Part shown: positions 5,969-13,144 of the stretch, one piece after another
Numbering within the stretch: the first letter of the stretch is position 1
Layout: every line of letters begins with the position of its first letter
Source of the DNA: JBBRLG01 sp038231495
Lineage (GTDB): Bacteria; Planctomycetota; Planctomycetia; Gemmatales; Gemmataceae
Direction of reading: 5' to 3'
Assembly (NCBI GenBank): GCA_038231495.1
Contig: JBBRLG010000161.1
Location: 1-13,144, forward strand
Length of the DNA stretch: 13,144 nt
Position numbers and translations under genes: made by a program
Notes under the pieces: generated by a model
The model's database searches: none
Told to the model about the DNA's origin: nothing
The model's input: the letters and a program-made list of their open reading frames with translations, nothing else

Positions 5969-5997
5969 ACCATCGCGAAAATCAGGCCGCACGTCAA
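5969..5997 (-). promoter_or_regulatory. Putative promoter of the NUDIX gene
   Basis: On the minus strand TTGACG (5997-5992) and GATGGT (5974-5969) are separated by 17 bases. The -35 matches five of six consensus positions; the -10 is weak. Transcription would start about 34 bases before the chosen start codon. Confidence 0.4.
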
Positions 5998-6073
5998 GCG
6001 CTGTTGCGGTTTTTCGCACAAATTACACAATTCGCTCTCTTTCGCGGCACTGGTGAGCCGTGCGCAACCCTGT

Positions 6074-6079
6074 TATAAA
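6074..6079 (+). promoter_or_regulatory. Possible -10 element for the REC-GAF/subtilase operon
   Basis: TATAAA, set in TGTTATAAAG, lies about 40 bases before the start codon. The matching -35 17 bases upstream (TGGTGA, 6051-6056) is poor, so this is a weak call. Confidence 0.3.
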
Positions 6080-6120
6080 GCAAACGACCACACCACCCGC
6101 AGTCCCGTGAGGTACACGCC

Positions 6121-7383
6121 ATGCCGTCGGGTCGCGACTTCAGCGACACCGTTCTCATCGTCGATGACGAGGAATCGGTGCGCAAGACCTTCCGCGAATG
6201 GCTCGAATCCGCCCCGTTGGGGTGCCATATCCTCAGCGCCGCCGACGCCGAGGCCGCCCTCGTCCACGCCAACCAGACGCGCATCGACCTCGCCATCCTC
6301 GACTGGAACCTCGGTGCCGGCAACGACGGCCTGCAACTGCTCGAAGACCTCGCCGTCTTCAACCCCGACGTGGTCGCCATCATGATTACCGGCTACGCCC
6401 ACCAGGCGACGCCGCTCGCCGCCATGCGCATGGGCGTGCGCGACTACCTCGACAAGAACCAGGGTCTCGACCGCACCGCGTTCCTCAACGCCGTCCGCAA
6501 ACAGTTGGAGCGCATCCGCCCGGCCAAGCGCGAACGGCAAATGCACCAGGGGTTGGTCGCCTTCCGCTCGGCGGTCGAAAAGGTGCTGCCGCTGGTGCAG
6601 GCCGCGGCGGCGCTGAACGACCCGGTGCCGTTGACGGCGGCGGTGCAAAACCTGTTTCGGTTTTTGCTGCGCACCACCGGCGCGAAGGACGGTGTGCTCG
6701 TCGTCCGCGGCTACGACGCCAACCGGCAGCTGCCGGAGGTTTATCGCGCCTACGACATGACCGGCCAACTGCTGAACGGGACCCTGGCGCCGTTCGCGCG
6801 GTCACTGGCCGGCAGCGTCGTGACGATGCAGGAGCCGTGCGTCCTGCAAAACCCCCAGACTTCCGCGACGATGGAGTTGCAGCCGTTCGAGCAAAAACGC
6901 CGGTCGGTGTTGGCCGCGCCGCTCAACGTCTCCTCGAACCTGCAAGCGGTGTTGGAACTGTTCGACAAACCGGGCAACGGCTTCGGCGAGGCGGATCGAC
7001 GGCTGGCGGCCGCGGCGGCGGAGTTTGGCGTCGAGATGTTACGGCAAGCGCTGGCCGAACGGCAGACGCATCAAGTCCTCTTCGACGCGGTAGACGCGGC
7101 GCTCGCGGCCGGCGACGCGATGGCCGGTTCGCTGCGGCCGCAAGAAGCACCCGGCCCGGACGAGCCGCCGCCCGCGACGGTGTTGCAAACGTTGCGCGAC
7201 GGGCTGGGCACGAACCCCGACGCGGCGGTGGACGCCGACGCCGCGGTACGGCTGGCGGAGGCGGTGCGCGTGCTGGCGGTACGGCACGGGCCGGCGGCGG
7301 TGCGGCACTGCGTGCGACTGGTGGAGAGTCTGCGAACCCTGCTCGACGACGTGACCAGCACCGGGGAGGCGCGCGGTGAGTGA
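6121..7383 (+). CDS. REC-GAF response-regulator-like signalling protein
   Basis: ATG 6121 has GAGG eight bases upstream (GTGAGGTACACGCC). The 420-aa product has an intact receiver domain at about residues 8-125: acidic pair D15-D16, phosphoacceptor D61 (LAILDWNLG), T90 (MITGY) and K112 (YLDKN). A linker and then a GAF-like domain follow at about 160-310, and an Ala-rich helical tail of ~100 residues ends it. No DNA-binding, HD-GYP, GGDEF or kinase domain is visible, so output is probably by protein contact. The next gene, a subtilase, overlaps its end by 8 bases, suggesting the two work together. No histidine kinase is in the window. REC is certain; GAF is likely from the order of strands and helices rather than a sharp motif. 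Confidence 0.87.
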   Translation: MPSGRDFSDTVLIVDDEESVRKTFREWLESAPLGCHILSAADAEAALVHANQTRIDLAILDWNLGAGNDGLQLLEDLAVFNPDVVAIMITGYAHQATPLAAMRMGVRDYLDKNQGLDRTAFLNAVRKQLERIRPAKRERQMHQGLVAFRSAVEKVLPLVQAAAALNDPVPLTAAVQNLFRFLLRTTGAKDGVLVVRGYDANRQLPEVYRAYDMTGQLLNGTLAPFARSLAGSVVTMQEPCVLQNPQTSATMELQPFEQKRRSVLAAPLNVSSNLQAVLELFDKPGNGFGEADRRLAAAAAEFGVEMLRQALAERQTHQVLFDAVDAALAAGDAMAGSLRPQEAPGPDEPPPATVLQTLRDGLGTNPDAAVDADAAVRLAEAVRVLAVRHGPAAVRHCVRLVESLRTLLDDVTSTGEARGE

Positions 7384-8197
7384 CCGGCCCGACGTCTTCG
7401 AGGAGGTGTTCCGCCTGCTGACGCCGGAGCGCCTCTTGCACGACCCGCGCGCCACCGGCGAAGGCGTCACCGTGTGCGTCATCGACAGCGGCGTCGAGCG
7501 CGACCTGCTCGCCGCCAAATTCCGCCAACAGGGACAGGAAATCCATCCCATCGAGGGTGGCGTCTTCCTGCCCGACCGTGCCGAGCCGCAGCCGTACACC
7601 GGCCACCAAAGTACGCCGCACGGCACCACCGTGGCCGACGTGTTGCTGACCGTGGCGCCGCGCGTGCGCCTTTATTCCGCCGACGTTTTCGGGCCGCAGG
7701 GCAGTTGCGACGTGGAGGTTCTGACGCGCGCGGTCCGCTGGGCGGTGGATGTGTGGCACTGCAAAGTCATCAACCTGTCGCTGGGCGTGGCGGAGCAGCG
7801 GTTGCAGCAAGTGCAGCGGCGCTACCACTTCCTGCGCGCCATTGAAGCGGCCTATTACCAAGATGTGTTGATCTTCGCGGCGGCGCACAACGAGCACCCG
7901 TTGACGCGCAGTTACCCCGCGGCGTTCGCGCCGGCGCTCTTGTCGGTGGACAAGCACCTGTTCGCCGACCCGCTGCAATTTGCCTACCAGTTGAACGAGC
8001 AGGTCGAGTTCCTGGCGCACGGCCGCGGCTACCTCGGGCCGCTGGCGCAGGAGCCGGCGACGAGCTGGGCGGCACCGCACCTGGCCGGCATCGCGGCCCG
8101 CATCTTATCGTTGCGGCCGACGTTGAAGCCGTTCGAGATGAAGACGCTGCTTTACTGGCTGGGCCAGTTTCAGCGGGCACAGAGGAAGGAGAAGTGA
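7376..8197 (+). CDS. Compact cytoplasmic subtilase (S8 serine protease)
   Basis: GTG 7376 overlaps the preceding stop by 8 bases. The 273-aa product carries the subtilisin triad in order: D37 (TVCVIDSGV), H82 (STPHGTTVADVL) and S230 (ATSWAAPHLAGIAARIL), with a candidate oxyanion-hole Asn at N172 (FAAAHNEHP). The Ser loop has Trp-Ala where the classical GTSMAxP has Met-Ala. There is no signal peptide, prodomain or membrane helix and it is shorter than most secreted subtilases, so it should act in the cytoplasm as a bare catalytic domain. The overlap with a REC-GAF gene suggests its activity or target choice is controlled by phosphorylation or GAF-ligand binding; that link is inference. Substrate is unknown. 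Confidence 0.88.
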   Translation: MSDRPDVFEEVFRLLTPERLLHDPRATGEGVTVCVIDSGVERDLLAAKFRQQGQEIHPIEGGVFLPDRAEPQPYTGHQSTPHGTTVADVLLTVAPRVRLYSADVFGPQGSCDVEVLTRAVRWAVDVWHCKVINLSLGVAEQRLQQVQRRYHFLRAIEAAYYQDVLIFAAAHNEHPLTRSYPAAFAPALLSVDKHLFADPLQFAYQLNEQVEFLAHGRGYLGPLAQEPATSWAAPHLAGIAARILSLRPTLKPFEMKTLLYWLGQFQRAQRKEK

Positions 8198-8258
8198 ATG
8201 CGACCCCTTGCTTGCGCTTAGGGCTCTTCTGAAAATAGGCCATCGCCTGGACAGACGA

Positions 8259-8468
8259 TCACAAGTCCAGCCCAGTTTCATAGGTCAGGGGGTCGCGCAG
8301 CAACATGACCACTTGTGTCAAATCGGCCCGCGCCCCGTATAGAAGGGACAAAAATGACCTCACGCAGGGGCGCAGCGTTTGCCGAATTTCCTCGGTGATG
8401 CGTTCGGCGCGTTCGCGAATGCGTCGCGACAATTGGGGGTCGCGCGGCTGACCGGTTCGAGCTGCGCG
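8259..8468 (-). pseudogene. Possible gene remnant, minus strand
   Basis: Between an upstream TAA (8471-8469) and a TGA (8261-8259) lies a 69-codon open frame with no ATG near its beginning. It reads like protein: RIRERAERITEEIRQTLRP, then SFLSLLYGARADLTQVVMLL and RDPLTYETGLDL. The amphipathic helix pattern and mostly G/C third positions support a decayed or truncated gene. A short gene starting at TTG or GTG is the alternative. The family is not recognised. Confidence 0.35.
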
Positions 8469-8500
8469 TTACGACTACCTCGCAAAAAGTAAGAAATGAC

Positions 8501-8529
8501 TTGCACCAACGATAACTTCACACTAGAAT
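8501..8529 (+). promoter_or_regulatory. Promoter of the RloA/RloB-like operon
   Basis: TTGCAC (8501-8506) and TAGAAT (8524-8529) are separated by exactly 17 bases. The -10 matches consensus at five of six positions and the flanks are AT-rich. Transcription would start near 8536, leaving a leader of about 57 bases. Confidence 0.6.
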
Positions 8530-8592
8530 GCAAAAAGGACTTAAGTTCTAAAGCACAATCGGCATGTATTCGAGAAAAAAGCGAGGATCCTA

Positions 8593-9972
8593 GTGCTTAT
8601 CAACTTTTCGGTTGCGAACTTCCGCTCATTCGGTGCCGAGCAGACGCTCAACCTAGTTGCTAGCGGCAAGCTTCACGATCACACCGAACATTGCGTACGG
8701 ATCGGTGAGACCGGGAAGAATGTTCTTCGGACTGGGGTGGTATATGGAGCCAATGCGGCAGGCAAATCGAATCTCGTGCGGGCCATGCTTTTTGCACAGA
8801 GTCTAATCCAGGGTAACGGCCCTCTCAAGAAACTTGCATTCAACCAGTTTCGCTTTTGCAAAACAAAAAAGCCCTCGTCTTTTGAGTTTCGGTTCCTAGT
8901 TAAAGGACAAATCTTTGTCTACGGCTTTTCCATCAACCCCAAGGCTGTCGTTCAGGAATGGCTTGATGCAACGTCTGAAAAAGGACAAGACATAAATGTA
9001 TTCAACAGGAAAAGCCAAGTCATTTCGGTAGGTAAGTTGAAAAAGTTTGGTAGCGAAAGTGAGGTGTCAGAAAAGGCGCTAAAAGCGCTGCAAGTTCTGG
9101 AACCCCGCGCGGATCAACTCTTGCTTAATAAGGTCGTTGATCTTCCCCAATCAAGCCGTGGCGAGTTGCTCAACCGTGCAGCTTGGTGGTTTACGGAGTG
9201 TTTAACGATTGTTCAAGCCAACACGACATTTGGACCGCTAATCGAATTCCTGGATCAAGAAGCTGATTTTCGCCGCTTTGCCGGCGCGTTTTTGCAAAAT
9301 GTTGGAACGGGTATCAACGACTTGCACGTTGAACAGCTCGAAATTGGCGCTGAAAAAATTCCGAAAACCCTGTTGGAAGAGTTGCAAGTCACAAAAGGTG
9401 GAGAAGCAAACATCTTACTCGGCAGTCCCAGTGTAAGCCTCCAGTTGGACTCGAATGACCCGACCAAAGTTATCCGTCGGAATCTGGCTGCGCGGCATCA
9501 AGTCAAAGATGCCACTTTCTCGATCCCGTTTCAGGAGGAATCAGACGGAACGCAGAGATGCTTAGATTTGCTTCCCGCGCTTTACCATCTGACGACAAAT
9601 TCCAAGGTGTTCGTCATCGACGAAATCAATCGTAGTTTGCACCCGTTGCTTTGTCATGCACTACTGAAACTTTTCGTCGAATCGTGCCCTGGCGCGTGTC
9701 AGCAAATGCTTGTGACGACGCACGAAACGCATCTTCTTGACCAGGATCTATTGCGTCGCGACGAGATTTGGTTCGTCGAAAAGGACGAAAAGCAACAAAC
9801 GCACCTCTACTCCCTAGCCGACATGAAAGTCCGCAATGACGTGCGGATCGAGAAGGGCTACTTGCAGGGAAGGTTTGGCGCCATTCCATTTATCGGCGAC
9901 ACCCAGAAGTTGATGGATATGATCCGACGCCCCGCGGGTGGAAAAACACATGCGAAAAAAACGCCCTCTTGA
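8593..9972 (+). CDS. rloA: RloA-like ABC-type ATPase (AAA_15/AAA_21 group)
   Basis: GTG 8593 has GAGGA (8583-8587) five bases upstream. The 459-aa product opens with the group's typical MLINFSVANFRSFGAEQTLN. It has Walker A G52-S59 (GANAAGKS), an ABC-signature-like S317-D318-G319-T320, Walker B ending D343-E344 (VFVIDEINRSLHP) and the H-loop H377 (LVTTHETHLLD). All ATPase elements are intact, as in SMC-like/OLD-like ATPases of defence systems. The downstream gene overlaps it by 23 bases and is RloB-like, the known partner. RloA/RloB pairs are found in restriction and defence loci; an anti-phage role is inferred. Base composition is clearly more AT-rich than the neighbours, a sign of transfer. 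Confidence 0.88.
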   Translation: MLINFSVANFRSFGAEQTLNLVASGKLHDHTEHCVRIGETGKNVLRTGVVYGANAAGKSNLVRAMLFAQSLIQGNGPLKKLAFNQFRFCKTKKPSSFEFRFLVKGQIFVYGFSINPKAVVQEWLDATSEKGQDINVFNRKSQVISVGKLKKFGSESEVSEKALKALQVLEPRADQLLLNKVVDLPQSSRGELLNRAAWWFTECLTIVQANTTFGPLIEFLDQEADFRRFAGAFLQNVGTGINDLHVEQLEIGAEKIPKTLLEELQVTKGGEANILLGSPSVSLQLDSNDPTKVIRRNLAARHQVKDATFSIPFQEESDGTQRCLDLLPALYHLTTNSKVFVIDEINRSLHPLLCHALLKLFVESCPGACQQMLVTTHETHLLDQDLLRRDEIWFVEKDEKQQTHLYSLADMKVRNDVRIEKGYLQGRFGAIPFIGDTQKLMDMIRRPAGGKTHAKKTPS

Positions 9973-10573
9973 TCGAACAACGAATGTAGTTCGCGACGCA
10001 AGCTTGGTCGTGATTGCATCGGAAGACAAGTATGCTGTCCGACAATACTTTGAGCTTTTTCGATCGACGAAGATTCAATTCAAGGTACTCGAGACCGACC
10101 ACGGCAAATCCGCACCCAGCCATGTAATGATTCGCTTAGACAAGTACATGAAGGAATACGATTTTGGCGAAGGAGATGAGTTCTGGTTGGTATGTGATTG
10201 TGACCACTGGATCAATGCCGGACACATTAAGAACTTGGTATCAGTCATCACGCAATGTCATCAAAAAGGCATTAACGTGGTATTGAGCAATCCCTGTTTT
10301 GATATGTGGCTGTTCTTGCATTTTGTGGAGTTTCCTCCGGACGACAAATTGACTTGTGTGGAAGTTGGTAAGAGAATTCGGAATGCCGTCGGCTCATACG
10401 ACAAGACAAAGATCTACAATTTGCCGATTACCAACGAAAGTGTGGAATTGGCCGTGAAGCGATCTATAGTCAACCAACTAGCGGCTGGTGAAATCCCCGG
10501 TCGACCGCAAACTGCGGTACATCAAATCATTGAACACCTATTAACTCGACACATCATTTCAGTAGGTCCATAA
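9950..10573 (+). CDS. rloB: RloB-like protein (predicted TOPRIM-type nuclease)
   Basis: ATG 9950 (MRKKRPLDRTTNVV) is preferred to GTG 9938; it overlaps the ATPase gene by 23 bases. The 207-aa product shows the RloB pattern: a basic start, strand plus acidic residue (SLVVIASEDKYAVRQYFELF), an Asp-x-Asp motif (FWLVCDCDHW) and the hallmark SNPCFDMWLFLHF. The Glu and the Asp-x-Asp are where TOPRIM metal-binding residues are expected, so the predicted active site is intact. Length is normal for the family. With the ATPase it probably forms a two-component defence complex, comparable in layout to other ATPase/TOPRIM systems such as OLD or PARIS; target and trigger are unknown. Codon use matches the ATPase and differs from the flanking GC-rich genes. 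Confidence 0.86.
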   Translation: MRKKRPLDRTTNVVRDASLVVIASEDKYAVRQYFELFRSTKIQFKVLETDHGKSAPSHVMIRLDKYMKEYDFGEGDEFWLVCDCDHWINAGHIKNLVSVITQCHQKGINVVLSNPCFDMWLFLHFVEFPPDDKLTCVEVGKRIRNAVGSYDKTKIYNLPITNESVELAVKRSIVNQLAAGEIPGRPQTAVHQIIEHLLTRHIISVGP

Positions 10574-10772
10574 TCTCGACAAGAGAATGCGTCCCACGCC
10601 GGCAGCGGTTCGCGCTAACCGAAGGCTTTGCGGCGACAGCAAGCCTTGCACCGACACTGGCAAAGCGTGCAATCGCGCCGGCGACAAGCTCAGCCATTCG
10701 GATTGAATCGTCGCCGACCTGTTCGCAAACCCCCATAATCTTGTTGACCCCCAACCGCCAACAGGCAATCAT
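10554..10772 (-). CDS. Doubtful small ORF or gene remnant, minus strand
   Basis: A 72-aa frame starts at ATG 10772 and includes a protein-like helical stretch (VGDDSIRMAELVAGAIARF, then ASVGARLAVAAKPSVSANR). It overlaps the 3' end of the RloB-like gene by 20 bases and has no ribosome site. It fills most of the gap before the DUF1501 gene. The family is not recognised. It may be a remnant, a small gene or chance. Confidence 0.25.
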   Translation of the reverse strand: MIACWRLGVNKIMGVCEQVGDDSIRMAELVAGAIARFASVGARLAVAAKPSVSANRCRRGTHSLVEIMDLLK

Positions 10773-10809
10773 GGCATTACCGCATCGCCCGTTTCGAGGG
10801 GGGGAACCG

Positions 10810-12246
10810 ATGATCACGATGCTGGGCAGTCCGCGGCGGTGCTGTGACGGCCTCACGCGGCGCGAGACGTTGACGGCCGGCGCCCTGTCGCTGCTCGGCG
10901 GGGCGTTCAACTTGCCGAACCTGTTTGCCGCCGAGGCGGGGCGGCGCGCCGACGCCCGGCCGGGCAAGGCGAAGAGCGTCATCCTGCTCAACCTCCTCGG
11001 GGGCGCGGCGACGCAGGACATGTTCGACCTCAAGCCCGACGCACCCGTAGGCGTCCGTAGCGAGTTCAAGCCCATTGCCACCAACGTCCCCGGCGTGCGC
11101 GTCTGCGAACACCTGCCGCGCATGGCGAAGTGGATGCACCGGGCTGCCATCGTCCGGTCGGTCAATCACAAGGCCGGCTGTCACAACTGTCTGCCGTTGT
11201 ACACCGGGCACGACGTGCTTCAACCCGACCAGCACCCGCGCGACTCGCACCCGCCGAGCATGGGGTCGGTCTGCGAATACCTCAACACGCAGAACGCCGA
11301 CTTCCCCGCCTACGTCTTCATGCCCTGCTGGCTCGGCTGGGGCCAGGCGTTTCGCCGCGCCGGACCCTACGCGGGTTTTCTCGGCAAACGCTACGACGCG
11401 CTGACGACCCAGTGCGAACCGTTTGCCGACAAGGGAAGTAAGCCAGCGGCCGGCTTCCCTGCTATCGTCCGCGGCGTGCCGATCCTCGCCGACAGCGCCC
11501 TGCCCGACGGGCTAACCGTGGATCGCCTCGACACGCGCCGAACCCTGCTGCAACAACTCGACGACCAGCTGCCGCGCGCCGAGGCCGCGGCGAACGGCCC
11601 CGCCTTCGACCGCACCCGCCGGCGGGCGTTTGACCTGCTGACCTCGTCGAAGGTGCGCGCCGCTTTCGATTTGCGGAACGAAGACCCGCGCCTGTTGGAC
11701 CGGTACGGCAACACCCTGTTCGGCAACAGCAGCCTTATCGCCCGGCGGCTGGTCGAGCGCGGCGTGCGTTTCGTGAACGTGACCTGGGATCTGTTCTGGG
11801 ACCGGATCAAGATCGACTACGACGCCTGGGACACGCACACGCAGAACTTCCCGATCTTGCGCGACAACAAGCTGCCCAACCTCGACCAGACGTACTCGGC
11901 ACTGATGGAGGACCTGGACGCGCGCGGCCTGCTCGACGAGACGCTGGTCGTGACGATGAGCGAAATGGGGCGGACGCCGCGCGTCAACGCCAACGGCGGT
12001 CGCGACCACTGGACGTACTGCTACGCGGCGCTCCTCGCCGGGGCCGGCATCCGCGGCGGCACGGTCTACGGCGCGTCCGACGCTCAGGCGGCTTACGTCA
12101 AAGACCTGCCGGTCAGCCCCGCGGACCTGTGTGCGACGATTTATGAATGTCTTGGCATCGACCCGGACATGACCGTGACCGACCGCGGCGGGCGACCAGT
12201 GCCGGTGGCGCAGGGCGGGCGGGCGCTTCGCGAAATCCTGGGTTGA
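10810..12246 (+). CDS. DUF1501 family protein with Tat signal
   Basis: ATG 10810 follows a G-rich ribosome site (GAGGGGGGGAA). The 478-aa product starts with a twin-arginine-type leader (LTRRETLTAGALSLLGGAF), so it is probably folded before export. The rest is typical of the abundant planctomycete DUF1501 proteins, which belong to the alkaline-phosphatase/sulfatase-like fold: VILLNLLGGAATQDMFDLKP, an early His/Asp-rich part (LYTGHDVLQPDQHPRDSHPP), WDTHTQNFPILRDNKLPNLD, LVVTMSEMGRTPRVN and GGRDHWTYCYAALLAGAG. Length is usual. These genes often follow a DUF1549/DUF1553 cytochrome partner; none is here, and the RloA/RloB islet lies directly upstream. No biochemical activity is established for the family. 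Confidence 0.92.
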   Translation: MITMLGSPRRCCDGLTRRETLTAGALSLLGGAFNLPNLFAAEAGRRADARPGKAKSVILLNLLGGAATQDMFDLKPDAPVGVRSEFKPIATNVPGVRVCEHLPRMAKWMHRAAIVRSVNHKAGCHNCLPLYTGHDVLQPDQHPRDSHPPSMGSVCEYLNTQNADFPAYVFMPCWLGWGQAFRRAGPYAGFLGKRYDALTTQCEPFADKGSKPAAGFPAIVRGVPILADSALPDGLTVDRLDTRRTLLQQLDDQLPRAEAAANGPAFDRTRRRAFDLLTSSKVRAAFDLRNEDPRLLDRYGNTLFGNSSLIARRLVERGVRFVNVTWDLFWDRIKIDYDAWDTHTQNFPILRDNKLPNLDQTYSALMEDLDARGLLDETLVVTMSEMGRTPRVNANGGRDHWTYCYAALLAGAGIRGGTVYGASDAQAAYVKDLPVSPADLCATIYECLGIDPDMTVTDRGGRPVPVAQGGRALREILG

Positions 12247-12282
12247 ACCGGGCGACCGCGGCCATGCTTGGAGCGTCTGGAC

Positions 12283-12942
12283 TTATTGCCGTTTTTCCCA
12301 ATGAGCGAGGTGCGTGGGAACGGCAATGTCAGGTGCCAGGCGCGGGTCGGCGACCGGCGCCGAGGCCGCCATGCGCAGCGGCAAGACGCCAGCCCAGATG
12401 GGTAGGGCGTAATCCTCTTCATCGTCCTTCGGCGGACCGGTGCGGATTTTCGCGGAAGCCTCCTGAATTGCAACGGCAACAACGAGAGTCTGCTGAAGTT
12501 CGCGCTCCGTGGGCGTGCGGATCAGCGCCCACCGGCCGGGGGTTAACCGTTCCGTCAACAAGCGAAGCGCGTCGAGCTTCGCTTGCGGGTCTTCAAGCGG
12601 CGCACCGGTGCCGAAAAGCACCACGGCGCGGTAATTCATGGAATGGTGAAAGGCCGACCGGGCCAGCACCAACCCGTCTACCAATGTCACGCCGATGCAG
12701 GTTTCCACCCCGGCCGCGAGGCTGCGCAACAGCCGGCTGGCTTTCGCGCCGTGGACCACGATTTGCTCGCCAATGCGGACGTAAGTCATTGGAATAATAA
12801 AGGGCTGTCCGTCCTCCACAATGCCGACGTGGCAAACCAACCCTTCGTCGAGAATTTGCTCGATCACTGCTCGGTCATATACGGCCCGTTGGGGCAATCT
12901 CCGGACCTTGGTTCGCCGCCCCGGACCTTCCGTAGTCTCCAT
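12283..12942 (-). CDS. Pyridoxamine 5'-phosphate oxidase-like FMN-binding protein
   Basis: The 219-aa product starts at ATG 12942 with an AAGGA ribosome site upstream on the minus strand. It has the FMN split-barrel order of the Pyridox_ox_2/NimA-like group: YDRAVIEQILDEGLVCHVGI, QPFIIPMTYVRIGEQIVVHG, KASRLLRSL and the hallmark DGLVLARSAFHHSMNYRAVV. Members bind FMN (some haem) and reduce small molecules; nitroimidazole reduction is known for NimA, but this protein's substrate is unknown. The C-terminal ~80 residues (PPKDDEEDYALPIWAGVLPL) are the usual family tail. It converges with DUF1501 with 36 bases between the stops and no obvious terminator. Confidence 0.92.
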   Translation of the reverse strand: METTEGPGRRTKVRRLPQRAVYDRAVIEQILDEGLVCHVGIVEDGQPFIIPMTYVRIGEQIVVHGAKASRLLRSLAAGVETCIGVTLVDGLVLARSAFHHSMNYRAVVLFGTGAPLEDPQAKLDALRLLTERLTPGRWALIRTPTERELQQTLVVAVAIQEASAKIRTGPPKDDEEDYALPIWAGVLPLRMAASAPVADPRLAPDIAVPTHLAHWEKRQ

Positions 12943-13035
12943 AATTCATTCCTTTTCAGTTGCTGCGTCCCGCTGGGACATTGTCTATGCGGAACTCAGT
13001 AATTATTTGGTCGTGACTCCATCGGGCTTCCGCCC

Positions 13036-13144
13036 TTATCCACCACTATCCGGAGGCGCTTGGCCTTTTTCTTCCTCTCCTGGGGGAACGAGTGGAGACA
13101 GCGGGTAGCTCAGGATCTCCGCCATCGTCCAGGTCTTCGCGGTC
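13036..13144 (-). CDS. C-terminal tail of an unidentified minus-strand gene
   Basis: A frame open from the right edge ends at TAA 13038-13036. The visible 35 residues (TAKTWTMAEILSYPLSPLVP, then a Gly/Glu/Pro/Ser tail) look like a protein C-terminus, and the other two minus frames hit stops sooner or read worse. It would lie upstream of, and in the same direction as, the PNPOx-like gene, 93 bases away. A start at the internal ATG (MAEIL...) would give a 29-aa peptide, less likely. Too little is visible to name it. Confidence 0.4.
   Translation of the reverse strand, partial: TAKTWTMAEILSYPLSPLVPPGEEEKGQAPPDSGG

Larger units (their letters stand above)
8198..8592. other. Intergenic boundary region
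   Basis: About 395 bases without an intact gene. The first ~270 are GC-rich and include a coding-like minus-strand fragment (8259-8468). From about 8475 the composition shifts to AT-rich and holds the promoter of the ATPase gene (8501-8529). This is a natural left boundary for an inserted module. Confidence 0.5.

Noticed and set aside
5501..6019. Second minus-strand frame overlapping the NUDIX gene
   Set aside because: It overlaps the NUDIX box frame and has no recognisable domain; NUDIX motif residues are unambiguous.
6198..7379. 393-aa + frame inside the REC-GAF gene
   Set aside because: Highly Arg/Gly-biased shadow of the REC-GAF coding sequence in another frame.
8202..8222. Terminator hairpin after the subtilase gene (CCCT...AGGG)
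   Set aside because: Only four base pairs around an 11-base loop and no T-run; too weak to annotate, though its sequence is loosely like the GCTTGCGGCT repeats.
12967..12979. GTCCC-GCT-GGGAC inverted repeat upstream of the PNPOx-like gene
   Set aside because: Five base pairs only, no T-run and no clear promoter alignment; could be a binding site but nothing supports it.
1..13144. tRNA, rRNA, transposase or integrase genes
   Set aside because: None was seen on either strand; the AT-rich defence islet has no recognisable mobility gene in the window.

Overview
The window looks like chromosomal DNA of a GC-rich planctomycete, most likely of the Gemmata group. The basis is a DUF1501 protein with a Tat-type N-terminus, an ECF sigma/anti-sigma pair, a multi-haem peroxidase behind a Pro-Thr linker, a DUF4380-like secreted protein and strongly GC-biased third codon positions. 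This assignment is inference from gene content; no rRNA or other marker gene is present.

Left part (1-2914), all on +. The 3' end of a MauG/cytochrome c peroxidase-type dihaem protein, cut by the window edge, is followed after 31 bases by an ECF sigma factor with an unusual hydrophobic N-terminus. An overlapping single-span anti-sigma-like protein comes next, then a secreted, highly charged coiled-coil protein. The last three look like one envelope-signalling cassette.

Middle-left (2915-5520). A GAAA-loop hairpin precedes a small toxin-antitoxin cluster: a DUF433 antitoxin-type gene without its usual PIN partner, then an overlapping RelB-like/RelE-like pair. A roughly 310-base gap holds a plausible promoter with an inverted repeat in its spacer. 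It drives a small protein of unknown function (88 aa), followed by a secreted DUF4380/mutarotase-like protein. A 38-base palindrome closes this + block where it converges with a NUDIX hydrolase on -.

Middle-right (5524-8197). The NUDIX gene diverges from a two-gene + operon: a REC-GAF response-regulator-like protein overlapping a compact cytoplasmic subtilase. This pairing of a phosphorelay-type sensor with a protease is unusual.

Right part (8198-13144). A visibly more AT-rich islet with its own good sigma-70-type promoter encodes an RloA-like ABC ATPase and an RloB-like TOPRIM-type nuclease, a candidate anti-phage/abortive-infection pair probably acquired horizontally. Minus-strand coding-like fragments lie on both sides of it. 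Normal GC-rich genes then resume: a complete DUF1501 protein (+), a convergent FMN-binding pyridoxamine-phosphate-oxidase-like protein (-), and the C-terminal tail of an unidentified minus-strand gene at the edge.

A short palindrome of the form GCCGC-NN-GCGGC recurs at five places (2096, 2305, 4056, 5458, 5482), mostly between genes, and looks like an interspersed palindromic repeat or terminator family.
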